The notes below the pieces were generated by a model. It was not told the DNA's origin and did not search any database. It saw only the letters and a list, made by a program, of their open reading frames with translations. Below are positions 1-7,404 of a stretch of DNA of 64,000 nucleotides, in pieces (positions within the stretch are counted from its first letter, which is position 1; each line of letters opens with the position of its first letter). This stretch comes from Methanofollis fontis (lineage in GTDB: Archaea; Halobacteriota; Methanomicrobia; Methanomicrobiales; Methanofollaceae). A program made the position numbers and the translations under genes. The stretch spans positions 1-64,000 of the forward strand of contig NZ_PGCL01000004.1 of NCBI RefSeq assembly GCF_004297185.1. The letters run 5' to 3'.

Positions 1-105
1 CGCTCTGCTGCTCGTGCTCACCATGACCGGGGACCTTCCGGGCCCCGCCCTATCGCAACGACTGCCTCCCCCCCGAGGGGGGAGGAGGAGCGACCGATAG
101 GGAGC
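1..105. repeat. Dispersed GC-rich intergenic repeat, copy 1
   Basis: Bases 1-32 match the reverse complement of 33904-33935. The following part, from CCTATCGCA near 50 to CGATAGG near 100, forms a hairpin-like unit around a run of C then G, and a similar unit bounded by the same ends lies near 36562-36605. Other family members lie at 31978-32095, 33805-33970 and 36385-36838. Confidence 0.5.
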
Positions 106-243
106 GGGGGAGAGGGGTCGATCCCGACCATCTCCTGTTGTCCCTCATCGGTGTCGCACAAACAAAAAGCCGCACATGTGCAGCGGCGGGTTCCGGGGTG
201 GAGACGGGACGCAAACCGGCAAAAGGGGCGAATTCCATCTTAA
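1..243 (+). CDS. Possible 3' end of an ArdC-like reading frame (partial)
   Basis: Frame 1 is open from the first base to a TAA at 241-243. Its first 32 bases are identical to the reverse complement of a stretch inside the 3' end of the ArdC-like gene at 33792-34784, and both give RSAARAHHDRG in the translated tail. This suggests, but does not prove, that an ardC paralogue or a remnant ends here on the plus strand with most of it outside the window. The same bases belong to a dispersed GC-rich repeat, so the match may be only a repeat copy and the frame may be non-coding. Confidence 0.25.
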   Translation, partial: RSAARAHHDRGPSGPRPIATTASPPRGEEERPIGSGGEGSIPTISCCPSSVSHKQKAAHVQRRVPGWRRDANRQKGRIPS

Positions 244-732
244 AACCTCCCAAAAACAAAACCGGATGGTTTAAGCCGGCTTCCTCCTCACATATCGTCT
301 ATAAAATATCTGATGGCCCATGAACCGTAAGAACAAAACTCCCACCAGAAAACAGACGCCGGAGGAGTCAGTGAGCCAGATCCTGATCAGGGCCATCGAA
401 CAATGGGAAACCCAGGGACGACGGCATAAGCGGTCCGGCTGAGACCGAACACACCCTTCCAGATTTCGGCCCAATTCGCACCGATTTCCGCCCGTTTTCC
501 CGCCCTTTTCGTCACCTCTCCCCACCATTCCGACCCATCGCTCCTGATCACGCTTCCGCACCCCTGGAACTCCAGATGAAACGGCACCATTTCTCCTCAA
601 ATCCCAAAAATACCCTCAGAACACCCCGATCCGAAAAACAGCCCGGAATATCGAGATCTAAACGCTCAAAATCGAAAACTACGCCCAGAATAGAGAGATT
701 GCCGCACAGGAGAAGAGGGGTTTTCACCCCCC
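244..732. other. Region without a confident gene
   Basis: One small minus-strand frame, 387-590 (67 codons), begins at an ATG preceded by GAGGAG only two bases upstream and could be a real short gene, but I recognise no domain and its composition is not persuasive. The last part holds a short hairpin (GAGGGG at 715-720 with CCCCTC at 729-734) that overlaps the stop codon of the 733-1236 gene and could help end its transcript. Nothing else was seen. Confidence 0.3.
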
Positions 733-1236
733 TCAGTTCAGGGCCGCGACCCCGTCCGCCCAGGTCTCGACGGTGGCGAGGATGGCGTCGTCCTCATACG
801 AGGTGATCCGCACGCTCTCGCGGGCGAAGGTGACGTAATAGGTCTCCCCGTTGGCGTCATGGCACCGCAGCTGGCAGCTGAAGGCGTCGGCGTCCGGGTT
901 CCGGACGGCGTCTCCGCCCATGGCCGCCTCCAGGGCGGCGTTGGCGGCGAGTTCGGTGGCGGCGGCGTTGAACCCGGACATATCCGGGGCCTTTGCGCTC
1001 ACCGACCCGACGACGCTGCCCTCGCCGTCCTCGTAGTTCACCCGAACGGTGTAGGACTGGCGGTTGCGCTCCACGCCCGGATGGGTGGACCCACCCTGCA
1101 CATACTCCACGCACCCCCAGGGGTTGGTGGCGATCACGTCGGCGATGATCCCCTCGAAGGTCGCAATATCGGCGATTGCGGCCGGGATCTGCCGGACGGC
1201 GGTCTTGGTGTTGCTGGTCTCGACAAAGTCTGCCAT
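733..1236 (-). CDS. Conserved hypothetical protein of the duplicated divergent module (copy A)
   Basis: This 167-residue protein is clearly homologous end to end with the equally long product of 26494-26997; conserved stretches include SGFNAAATEL, RNPDAD and the final ETWADGV-ALN. The start was set at the ATG at 1236 because the paralogue begins at the same residue (MADF) and AGGAG lies about seven bases upstream. No signal peptide, membrane segment or cofactor motif is visible. The sequence suggests two related beta-rich halves (an exposed YTVKVNYEDE-type strand and a YYV-F-R-S-RVTSYEDD strand). It faces, across a palindromic intergenic region, the small coiled-coil/membrane gene 1336-1578. 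Function unknown; a structural or envelope-associated role is speculation. Confidence 0.85.
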   Translation of the reverse strand: MADFVETSNTKTAVRQIPAAIADIATFEGIIADVIATNPWGCVEYVQGGSTHPGVERNRQSYTVRVNYEDGEGSVVGSVSAKAPDMSGFNAAATELAANAALEAAMGGDAVRNPDADAFSCQLRCHDANGETYYVTFARESVRITSYEDDAILATVETWADGVAALN

Positions 1237-1286
1237 GGTTTGGTACTCCTGCCAGCATGCTCCCGGGTGCATGACAGGCACACCAC

Positions 1287-1307
1287 AATATTACCATAAG
1301 TAATATT
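1287..1307. promoter_or_regulatory. Perfect palindrome in the divergent promoter (operator candidate)
   Basis: AATATTAC and GTAATATT are exact inverted half-sites separated by five bases. The right half overlaps an AT-rich TATA-like stretch about 30 bases before the ATG at 1336, which has no ribosome binding site and so may be leaderless. The paralogous module at 26424-26493 carries two sites with the same core ATTAC-N5-GTAAT (one of them with a mismatch), so this is likely the binding site of a shared regulator. Confidence 0.55.
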
Positions 1308-1335
1308 AATCTGCCTTATCAACACTGTATCGAGC

Positions 1336-1578
1336 ATGGAGGAGCGCAGCACCCGGGAGGTGGTGGCCGAGACCGCCCGGGACGTGAAATGGATCTGCCG
1401 GACGCTTGCACGGATGGAGGAGCAGGGCGACCGGACCGAGGAGCGCCTCCGCTCCCTGGAGGGCTGGCAGAGCGAAACGGTGGGGGAGGCGAGGCGGGAT
1501 AGGCAGATCGCCGCCGGGGCGGGGGGAGTTGTGGGGGGAGCGGTGGCGATCGTGCTGCAGATGATGGGGTGGGGGTGA
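1336..1578 (+). CDS. Small coiled-coil protein with C-terminal membrane segment (XhlA-like topology, copy A)
   Basis: The 80-residue product has a charged amphipathic N-terminal two thirds (DVKWICRTLARMEEQ, then RTEERLRSLEGW) that should form a coiled coil, followed by a glycine-rich hydrophobic C-terminal helix (about 58-78). It is homologous to the 70-residue product of 26211-26423, sharing DVKWI and the ER-R-LEGW block. The layout resembles haemolysin XhlA/holin-accessory proteins of phages, but that is a topology match only. It lacks an upstream ribosome binding site and has a TATA-like stretch about 30 bases ahead, consistent with leaderless translation. It is divergent from 733-1236 with a shared operator candidate. 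Confidence 0.7.
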   Translation: MEERSTREVVAETARDVKWICRTLARMEEQGDRTEERLRSLEGWQSETVGEARRDRQIAAGAGGVVGGAVAIVLQMMGWG

Positions 1579-1606
1579 AGGGTTACCCCTCTTTGCCCCG
1601 GGCACC

Positions 1607-1655
1607 ATCACGCACTGATCACGCATTATCACGCATTGATCACGCACTTATCACG
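1607..1655. repeat. Iterons upstream of orc1/cdc6 (replication origin candidate)
   Basis: ATCACGCA occurs at 1607, 1618, 1628 and 1639, with a fifth partial copy (ATCACG) at 1650; the spacing is 10-11 bases, so all copies face one side of the helix. A further isolated copy lies at 1728-1735, touching the initiator start codon. Phased direct repeats just ahead of an initiator gene are the arrangement of plasmid iterons. Whether the Orc1/Cdc6 protein itself binds them is inference. Confidence 0.65.
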
Positions 1656-1703
1656 GTGAGCCCCATCCCCCCACTTTCAACTTTCGCCCCACACGCGCCG
1701 CAC

Positions 1704-1735
1704 CCCTATATACCGCGACCGCCACCCATCACGCA
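1704..1735 (+). promoter_or_regulatory. Promoter of orc1/cdc6, probably leaderless
   Basis: CTATATA at about 1706-1712 lies some 25 bases before the ATG at 1735, the usual distance from an archaeal TATA box to the transcription start, and there is no purine-rich ribosome binding site. One iteron copy (1728-1735) overlaps the start, so initiator binding could repress its own gene. Confidence 0.5.
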
Positions 1736-2943
1736 TGACACATCACCCCCTCATGGCCGACCAGACGCTCTTCCGCGACCCCGACCTCTTCGACGCCGAC
1801 CACCTCCCCGAGACCTTCCACTACCGCGACACCCAGATGGAGGCCCTCGCCCTCTCCCTGCGCCCCGCCCTCCGCGGCGGTTCGCCCCTGAACACCGTGC
1901 TCCGCGGCCCGCCCGGCACCGGCAAGACCACCGCCGCCCGCTACATCTTCGCCCAGGTCGAGGAGACGACCTGCAGGGTCGTGCCCATCCTCGTCTCCTG
2001 CCAGGCGGAAAGGACGGCGCACACCGTCTACACCAAACTCTTCACCGCCCTCATCGGCCACCCGCCACCCTCCCACGGCACCTCCGGCACCAGCCTCCTC
2101 GCCGCGGTGGGCCGCACCCTTGCGGAGCGGGGGACGGTGCTCGTCGTCGGCCTGGACGACGCCAACTACCTCGCCCCGAAGGGAGTGCTGAACGAGGTGC
2201 TCGCCCGCATCCTCCGCCTGCACGAGAGTTATCCCGGGGCAAGGACCGGCGTGGTGATGACCGACTCCTCCACCGACACCGATCTCTCCCGCGTCCTCGA
2301 CCGTGCGACCTACTCCGTGCTCTGCCCGAACGAGGTCGCCTTCCACCCCTATACCGCAGAGGAGGTGCGGGGCATCCTTGGCGACCGCCTGCAGGTCGGG
2401 GTGTATCCGGGCGTTGTGCCGCCGGCGGTCCTGGACCTCGTCGTCGAACGGACGGTGGCCTGCGGAGACGTGCGGGTGGGGCTGCACCTCCTGAATGAGG
2501 CGGTGCTCCATGCCGAGCGGGCGGGGAGGACGGCGGTGGAGGTCGGGGACGTCGAGGCGGCGTTTGCGGTCGCCAGGCACACCCGCCTTACCGCCGGTGT
2601 GCAGACCCTCGCACCCCAGGAGAGGGCGGTGCTCTCTGTGCTTGCGGGCATGGTCCGGCGGGGGGAGGAGACGACCTCGGGCCGGGTGTATGAGGCGGTC
2701 GCGGCGGTCGAGCCGATGTGTTATACGAGGTTTTATGAACGGTTGAAGAGGCTGGAGGCGCTGGACCTGGTGACGAGGCGGCAGCGGAAGATCGGGCAGG
2801 GGTGGACGCGGGAGATCGTGGTGCGCGAGGGGGTGGAGGAGATGGTCGGGCCGGTGCCGGCAGGTTCATCGGGGGCGTCGTTACAGTCTGTTACAGGAGT
2901 TGCTGAGGATGAAAAATGTCGATATGAAGGTGGACGGGGATAG
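1735..2943 (+). CDS. Orc1/Cdc6-type AAA+ replication initiator
   Basis: The 402-residue protein has the archaeal Orc1/Cdc6 layout: an N-terminal segment, Walker A GPPGTGKT (58-65), Walker B VLVVGLDD (135-142), a sensor-1-like VVMTDSS (173-179), a helical lid region, and a C-terminal winged-helix domain (about 300-385). Such proteins bind origin DNA and load the replicative helicase. Its position directly behind phased iterons and inside an integrase-bearing element points to the element's own initiator rather than a chromosomal copy. The ATG at 1735 was chosen because of the TATA box 25 bases upstream; an in-frame ATG at 1753 is possible. The C-terminal tail overlaps the next gene by 35 bases. 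Confidence 0.9.
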   Translation: MTHHPLMADQTLFRDPDLFDADHLPETFHYRDTQMEALALSLRPALRGGSPLNTVLRGPPGTGKTTAARYIFAQVEETTCRVVPILVSCQAERTAHTVYTKLFTALIGHPPPSHGTSGTSLLAAVGRTLAERGTVLVVGLDDANYLAPKGVLNEVLARILRLHESYPGARTGVVMTDSSTDTDLSRVLDRATYSVLCPNEVAFHPYTAEEVRGILGDRLQVGVYPGVVPPAVLDLVVERTVACGDVRVGLHLLNEAVLHAERAGRTAVEVGDVEAAFAVARHTRLTAGVQTLAPQERAVLSVLAGMVRRGEETTSGRVYEAVAAVEPMCYTRFYERLKRLEALDLVTRRQRKIGQGWTREIVVREGVEEMVGPVPAGSSGASLQSVTGVAEDEKCRYEGGRG

Positions 2944-3088
2944 GCTGGTGATCACGGTCGATCTCTCACAGGAGTTTGGGGCGTCGAAGACCGGGAAGTC
3001 GATCACGATCGCCTCGACCGAGGGGAATGTGTCGGTGCCGGGGCGGGAGGAGATCAAGATCGGGGTGAATGTGTATAGGAAGAAGTGA
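2909..3088 (+). CDS. Small hypothetical protein downstream of orc1/cdc6
   Basis: The 59-residue product starts at an ATG preceded by a GGAG about ten bases upstream and overlaps the end of the initiator gene by 35 bases in another frame, indicating co-transcription and probably coupled translation. The sequence is beta-rich and hydrophilic (MKVDGDRLVITVDLSQEFG early, EIKIGVNVYRKK at the end) with no cysteines or membrane segment. I do not recognise the family. Its coupling to the initiator suggests a role in element copy control or replication, which is inference. Confidence 0.6.
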   Translation: MKNVDMKVDGDRLVITVDLSQEFGASKTGKSITIASTEGNVSVPGREEIKIGVNVYRKK

Positions 3089-3108
3089 GGTATTGTTGTG
3101 GCGCCGGG

Positions 3109-3300
3109 TCATGCGGCCGGGCTTTTCATGCGACGCCCCTTTTTTGCAGGCTGCTCTTTCACATATTTTGCAATGATCCCATCAACATCGGCCGGATTGA
3201 ACGAGACATCGGCATGCCAGGTGCCAAAACCGCCGTGAGCGTTGATGGCCTGGACCCACTCGGCACGATCTTGGACGCCGGGGGCGGAACCGTCTCACGA
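3109..3300 (-). pseudogene. C-terminal remnant of a restriction-type helicase
   Basis: The minus strand reads EWVQAINAHGGFGTWHADV followed by SFNPADVDGIIAKYVKE and a short basic tail to a stop at 3109-3111. The INAHGGFGTW block is like the conserved tail of type III/DEAD-box restriction helicase subunits, where an NHGGFGRW motif is common. Upstream the frame is closed by a TGA near 3295 and no helicase body follows, so only the tail survives. The family assignment rests on this one motif and is tentative. The rest of 3089-3403 shows nothing else. Confidence 0.4.
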
Positions 3301-3403
3301 CACCCGAGTAGAGGGAGGAGTCCTCAATTCTTTCTGGACATCCTGGGTGTGTGAAATCAATACGTACAAGTGTTCATACACACAACCGGAAAAAGAGCGA
3401 TCC

Positions 3404-3787
3404 ATGGTAGACCTCACGGTTAAAATGATCATCGAAGTCCAGATCCATATTATCATGGCGAGTAAACACCAGGAGGACGAAGGAACCGAGGGGCTTGTAC
3501 GTGACCACGGAACTCTCGATTATCTCGTCGATGAGATGAATTACATCAATGATTCATGCACTAAGGCCGCCCTGATGCTCCATGGCATTGCTTCCCGGCA
3601 CCCGTTTTATCAGGGAAATAAACGGACCGCACTCGCCATTGCAGAAATAATCCTCATGCTCGAAGGTGGATGGTATATTGCTGCTGAGGATGAGGCGATC
3701 GATCTCTATGTACGTGAAGTTGCGTGTTATCAGCATGACCTTAATGAAGTGAAATGCTGGCTTCAGAAAAACTGCCAAAAAATGTAG
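3404..3787 (+). CDS. Fic/Doc (death-on-curing) family protein
   Basis: The 127-residue protein carries HPFYQGNKRTA at 66-76, the Fic/Doc signature; Doc toxins use HxFx(D/N)(A/G)NKR to phosphorylate elongation factor Tu, while classical Fic enzymes end in GNGR and add AMP. Here the lysine is Doc-like but the usual D/N is a glutamine, so activity cannot be assumed. A longer frame exists upstream, but the ATG at 3404 fits the family start. No Phd-like antitoxin gene is seen on either side. Base composition is lower in GC than its left neighbours, suggesting separate acquisition. Length agrees with Doc proteins (about 126 residues). Confidence 0.75.
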   Translation: MVDLTVKMIIEVQIHIIMASKHQEDEGTEGLVRDHGTLDYLVDEMNYINDSCTKAALMLHGIASRHPFYQGNKRTALAIAEIILMLEGGWYIAAEDEAIDLYVREVACYQHDLNEVKCWLQKNCQKM

Positions 3788-3789
3788 GA

Positions 3790-4080
3790 TTAATGCTGGG
3801 CCAGGAGATCATATGCCCGCCTGTGCCTCTGCATCGAGAGTTCGAGGGCGGCCCGCTCGACGGGGGTGAGTCCTTTGTCTTCTTTACCGTGATCTACCAG
3901 TTTGAAGGCACTATCTAAGTTATATGTTGTAGTTTCACCGATGGTGAAGGTGCCGCGAGGGACAAAAGAGCCCGAGCTTCCAGCGACCATAGTAGAGTTT
4001 TCCGATGAGCGGAAACGATACGGTCCGATGGATTTCATGAATCCCTCTTCGTTATTCGAATTTATCATCCTTGGATACAT
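3790..4080 (-). CDS. Hypothetical protein of the serine protease cluster
   Basis: The 96-residue product begins at an ATG with a strong GAGGAGGTG just upstream, and the gene starts 18 bases after the stop of the SDH-type protease, so it is the last gene of a three-gene leftward set (5613 to 3790). It has a glycine/serine/threonine-rich middle (about 30-55) and a charged helical C-terminus (SMQRHRRAYDLLAQH). No motif or membrane segment is visible and I do not recognise the family. Possibly a substrate, adaptor or partner of the protease; this is only inferred from position. Confidence 0.6.
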   Translation of the reverse strand: MYPRMINSNNEEGFMKSIGPYRFRSSENSTMVAGSSGSFVPRGTFTIGETTTYNLDSAFKLVDHGKEDKGLTPVERAALELSMQRHRRAYDLLAQH

Positions 4081-4098
4081 GCTGGCACCTCCTCATTT

Positions 4099-5199
4099 TT
4101 ACTGGATTATCTTCCAGCCTTGTGACATAGGTGTTACGTTGATATTAATGTTCAGATCTGGATTCCTGATCGCATTGATCATAATTCTTGATCGATAGTC
4201 ACTTCGAATTCTCGTGCTCTCGACCGTTGCGTTAAAAAACTCATAATAAATAGGTTGTACAGGTACAACAGAGACGTTCTGTAAAAATTGCTGGTAGATC
4301 TGTTGAAGAAGATCGGGAGGGAGATTGGCCGGCACCTGTATCTGGGGCACCGGCCCGATCTGCTGGGATAGGACAGGGTTGGCCATAGCAACTTCAAAGG
4401 GATTGAATGGCTCATTACATCTCATCTCTCCTTCGAGATCTTTCCAGACTTCCCAGATGAGGGTTTCAAGGTCATCTGGAGCTTCTATGATAGGAAGCCC
4501 AATCTTTTTCGCCTCTGCTCGTCCAACCGGGTAGCCGTGATGATAAAAGGATTTATTGAGGGCTTCTGAGATCGCCCGCACTTTGTTCTGGTCGTCCATA
4601 TGGAGGCTGAGAAGTTTTTCTCCGAGGGAGAGAGCAAGGTTTGAACTTCGCTTTGCAGCTCCGATCGGAACTGTACCAACCTCTTTACAGAGGAGTTCGA
4701 AGGCACGTTCTTTCTGTGCCTGGTCTGTAATCCCAACATCAGACTGGACAAAGTCAATGAAATGCGAGAGGTCCTCGGCTGCAAAGTCCAGGCCTTCCCG
4801 TTTTCCCTCATTGTTCTTTTCCACATGGAGTTGTGGATCCACAGGGCCAAGGTTTGAGAAAGGGTGCATGATGATCTCGTCTGCACCGAGGGCGAGGAGC
4901 GTTGCAGCACTGTAGGCCTGGTATGGGAGGAGAACCCCGATTTTGTCGAACCGTTCTCTAAGCATACTGATTATGCGCCATGAGACAATCGGATCGCCTC
5001 CCTCGCTGACGATGAGGATATCGACCCCGTGTGCGGTCGTGGGAAGTCGTTGGATCTGCTCGCAAAACATCGGTATTGCATCAGATCCCATGCGCCCTCC
5101 ACCACCATCGCTACGGGAACTGGTGACATAGGTTATCAAAGGTCGCTTTCGTACTTCTTCGATCTGTTTATAGAGTTCTACCCGCTCGGCATAGCCCAT
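4099..5199 (-). CDS. SDH-family Clp-fold serine proteinase
   Basis: The 366-residue protein matches the SDH_sah family (serine dehydrogenase-type proteinases, relatives of SppA/ClpP). SEGGDP at 65-70 would form the oxyanion-hole strand and QAYSAATLLALGADEI around 94-109 carries the candidate nucleophile Ser97; HPFSNLGPVDPQ at 112-123 is the conserved following loop. No signal peptide is seen, although SppA relatives act at membranes. The C-terminal third is less conserved and rich in glutamine and asparagine. It sits between a two-helix membrane protein (5251-5613) and a small unknown (3790-4080) in the same direction, so it probably acts at the membrane with them. Confidence 0.75.
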   Translation of the reverse strand: MGYAERVELYKQIEEVRKRPLITYVTSSRSDGGGGRMGSDAIPMFCEQIQRLPTTAHGVDILIVSEGGDPIVSWRIISMLRERFDKIGVLLPYQAYSAATLLALGADEIIMHPFSNLGPVDPQLHVEKNNEGKREGLDFAAEDLSHFIDFVQSDVGITDQAQKERAFELLCKEVGTVPIGAAKRSSNLALSLGEKLLSLHMDDQNKVRAISEALNKSFYHHGYPVGRAEAKKIGLPIIEAPDDLETLIWEVWKDLEGEMRCNEPFNPFEVAMANPVLSQQIGPVPQIQVPANLPPDLLQQIYQQFLQNVSVVPVQPIYYEFFNATVESTRIRSDYRSRIMINAIRNPDLNININVTPMSQGWKIIQ

Positions 5200-5250
5200 A
5201 TACTACCCTTTGTCTGTCCCTATATGAAGGTACTGAAATTTTACTGGGCG

Positions 5251-5613
5251 TCAGTGTAGAAAGGCCACGATGAAAACACATCCAATCAAAAATCCTATCA
5301 CAAAGAGAACTATGCCCAGAGCGGCACTACCAGCACCGCAAGCCATCTTAAAGATCTCTAGGGCTCCAATAACGGCCATTATTGAAGAAAAAACAGCAAA
5401 AATTGCCCGGAATGAGGAAAAATCAGATTCGGGGCTGATCTCTTCGCAGACTTCGACGGTGGTCTCGAATACCTGACCAACAATGGCCTCGGGTTCGGCC
5501 TGGATGCCGGTCTTCAGAGCGATACCGGCAAATATCCCGGCGCAGAGTCCTTCAAAAAATATTTTAGTCTCTGGGGACTGGCCGGGGGAAGTTGTATGCC
5601 GTCTCCGTGCCAT
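5251..5613 (-). CDS. Small membrane protein upstream of the SDH proteinase
   Basis: The 120-residue product has a hydrophilic N-terminus, a weakly hydrophobic segment near 22-36 and two strong membrane helices near 70-86 and 96-118 (ALGIVLFVIGFLIGCVFIVA). It precedes the protease gene by 51 bases on the same strand. I do not recognise the family. The pairing suggests that it anchors or is processed by the Clp-fold protease; that is inference from position only. Confidence 0.6.
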   Translation of the reverse strand: MARRRHTTSPGQSPETKIFFEGLCAGIFAGIALKTGIQAEPEAIVGQVFETTVEVCEEISPESDFSSFRAIFAVFSSIMAVIGALEIFKMACGAGSAALGIVLFVIGFLIGCVFIVAFLH

Positions 5614-5682
5614 ATATGACGATCAGATCGCTCCTTCAAAATGCTTTGTGCTCAATTGGTCGGGCACGCCGGGAGGAGGCGG

Positions 5683-7365
5683 TCAGGAGGCGCACGAACC
5701 GACGACCGCCTCGATCAGTCTGGTGCCGGTCTCCTCCCGCTCGGCGATGCGGGCGTCGAGGGCGTCGCAGAGGGCCATGAGGGCGTCGACTTTGGCGACG
5801 ATGCGGTGTTGTTCGGGGAGCGGGGGGAGGGGGAATGGCATTTTTGAGAATCTATTTGCTCCAAGATGAGCAATGTTTGTTGTCTGTTTTGCGATTTTTA
5901 GAAACTTTCCAGCATGCAAGTAACACCTAAAGACGATCAATGCATACTCCGGGATAACAATCTTGAATGGTCGAAAACGAACTAACGTGTTCTGGAAACA
6001 TGCTCCTGGCACTTCATTTCGATATATCGCTGGCCTTCCCACTAATTCTCTACTCTGACCTTCATTTAATAAGATATCTCCAAACTGAAGTCTAAATATC
6101 TCATATTCTTTTGGTGAAAAATTCATCTCCAAAACATCATTGGTATCAATTCTATCTTCATAGACATTTGCAACGCGGAGATAGGGTCTCATATAAGGGC
6201 CGGTGTGGTTTTTAGGGGATCGTTGACGGCCTAGTTTTACTTCTCCTACAGCATGTGTGGACAACCATTCCCACAGATCTGGAATGCTGAAGAATCCCCG
6301 TGCATCTTCATTTGAATTCTTTTTTGATTGTTTTGACACATTATGAAACGGCACTTCAATTTGCTCTATATCTGAATGTGTAAACCGCCAATCAGATGTT
6401 AAAAACCCTTTAATTGCCAATGAAAATACCGTCTGCCGCAGCGCCGCCACGTTCTCGCGGGAGTCGAAGATCAGGTCGAAGTTCCCGGCGACAAGCGCCC
6501 AGGCGTCCTCGAACGCCTCCGCCTCTGAAAGGGCGGCGAGCGCCGCCGTGCCGAGGTTCGTGTGCGTCTCCCGCTGCTCTGCCTGCCGTGCTTCGAGGGC
6601 GTCGCAGAGAGCCATGAGGGTGTCGACCTTTGCGACGATGCGGTGCTGCTCGGGGAGCGGGGGGAGGGGGAATGGATTCCTTGAGAAATACTCTCTGGGA
6701 ACCCTCTTCTGACCTGCTGATCCGGTCATCTTTGAAACGCCATTATTTATGAATCCAGGAGATTTGAGATAAATCAATACGTAAAAAGGGTTTAAAAGGT
6801 CGCAATGTGAACGGAACACATGTAACTCAGTGGTTCCAGCTCCTATGCCGCCAATTAGATCATCTATTACAGCAGATTTTCCATTTTGAAAACAGGGAGT
6901 TATTTTTGCACAAACTACGTCATTGTTAGCAAAATGTGTATATCCACCATTCTTGATTTCTCTCCACTTACGAGGTTCAGAGCATATTTTTGATCCGTAC
7001 TTTTCAGAGATAAGAGTCATAGGAACAAAGGAGGTATCCATGTCATCCGGGATTCCTTTGTTTCTCGGATTAATTGTACCAATCTCTTCGAGCCTCGTCC
7101 ACACCCACCCCGCCGGCACCGCAAACGGCACCTCATCAACCGCCGGCAAAGGCTTCGCCTTCTTGATCACGCCCTCCCGCACCAGCCGCCGCTTCTCCGC
7201 CGCGATCCGCTCCAGCAGCACCGACGCCGGTTCGTCCGCCGGATCCTGCGGCACCAGGCGCCCCTGCACCGCCAGTTGCAGGATCAGTTGCCGCAGTTTC
7301 GCCACGCCCCCCGGCGCCGCAGCGAGGGCGGCGAAGTGGTCGAGGAGGAGGGCTTCAGGTCTCAT
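5683..7365 (-). CDS. hsdS: Type I restriction-modification specificity subunit HsdS
   Basis: The 560-residue protein has the two-repeat HsdS layout: an N-terminal helical region, target recognition domain 1, a conserved spacer, target recognition domain 2 and a second conserved spacer. The spacer sequence LPPLPEQHRIVAKVD followed by LMALCDALEAR occurs after the first domain and again near the C-terminus, each forming the coiled-coil ruler that sets the gap between the two half-sites. The ATG at 7365 is chosen over an upstream TTG at 7404. It is the last gene of a leftward set hsdR, hsdM, AlbA_2, hsdS. The recognition domains are more AT-rich than the spacers, as is common for exchanged specificity modules. 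Confidence 0.9.
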   Translation of the reverse strand: MRPEALLLDHFAALAAAPGGVAKLRQLILQLAVQGRLVPQDPADEPASVLLERIAAEKRRLVREGVIKKAKPLPAVDEVPFAVPAGWVWTRLEEIGTINPRNKGIPDDMDTSFVPMTLISEKYGSKICSEPRKWREIKNGGYTHFANNDVVCAKITPCFQNGKSAVIDDLIGGIGAGTTELHVFRSHCDLLNPFYVLIYLKSPGFINNGVSKMTGSAGQKRVPREYFSRNPFPLPPLPEQHRIVAKVDTLMALCDALEARQAEQRETHTNLGTAALAALSEAEAFEDAWALVAGNFDLIFDSRENVAALRQTVFSLAIKGFLTSDWRFTHSDIEQIEVPFHNVSKQSKKNSNEDARGFFSIPDLWEWLSTHAVGEVKLGRQRSPKNHTGPYMRPYLRVANVYEDRIDTNDVLEMNFSPKEYEIFRLQFGDILLNEGQSRELVGRPAIYRNEVPGACFQNTLVRFRPFKIVIPEYALIVFRCYLHAGKFLKIAKQTTNIAHLGANRFSKMPFPLPPLPEQHRIVAKVDALMALCDALDARIAEREETGTRLIEAVVGSCAS

Positions 7366-7404
7366 GGCATCTCTGTCTCCAATCATTCTCCAATCATTCT
7401 CCAA

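Noticed and set aside
50-238. Minus-strand frame beginning MEFAPFAGLRP with a good GGGAGG upstream
   Set aside because: It conflicts with the plus-strand frame and repeat at 1-243, runs into the hairpin repeat, and has Pro/Ser/Arg-rich content without any recognisable motif.
1607-1655. CRISPR-like short repeats
   Set aside because: The repeat unit is only eight bases with 2-3 base gaps, so these are iterons rather than a CRISPR array; no CRISPR array was seen anywhere in the window.
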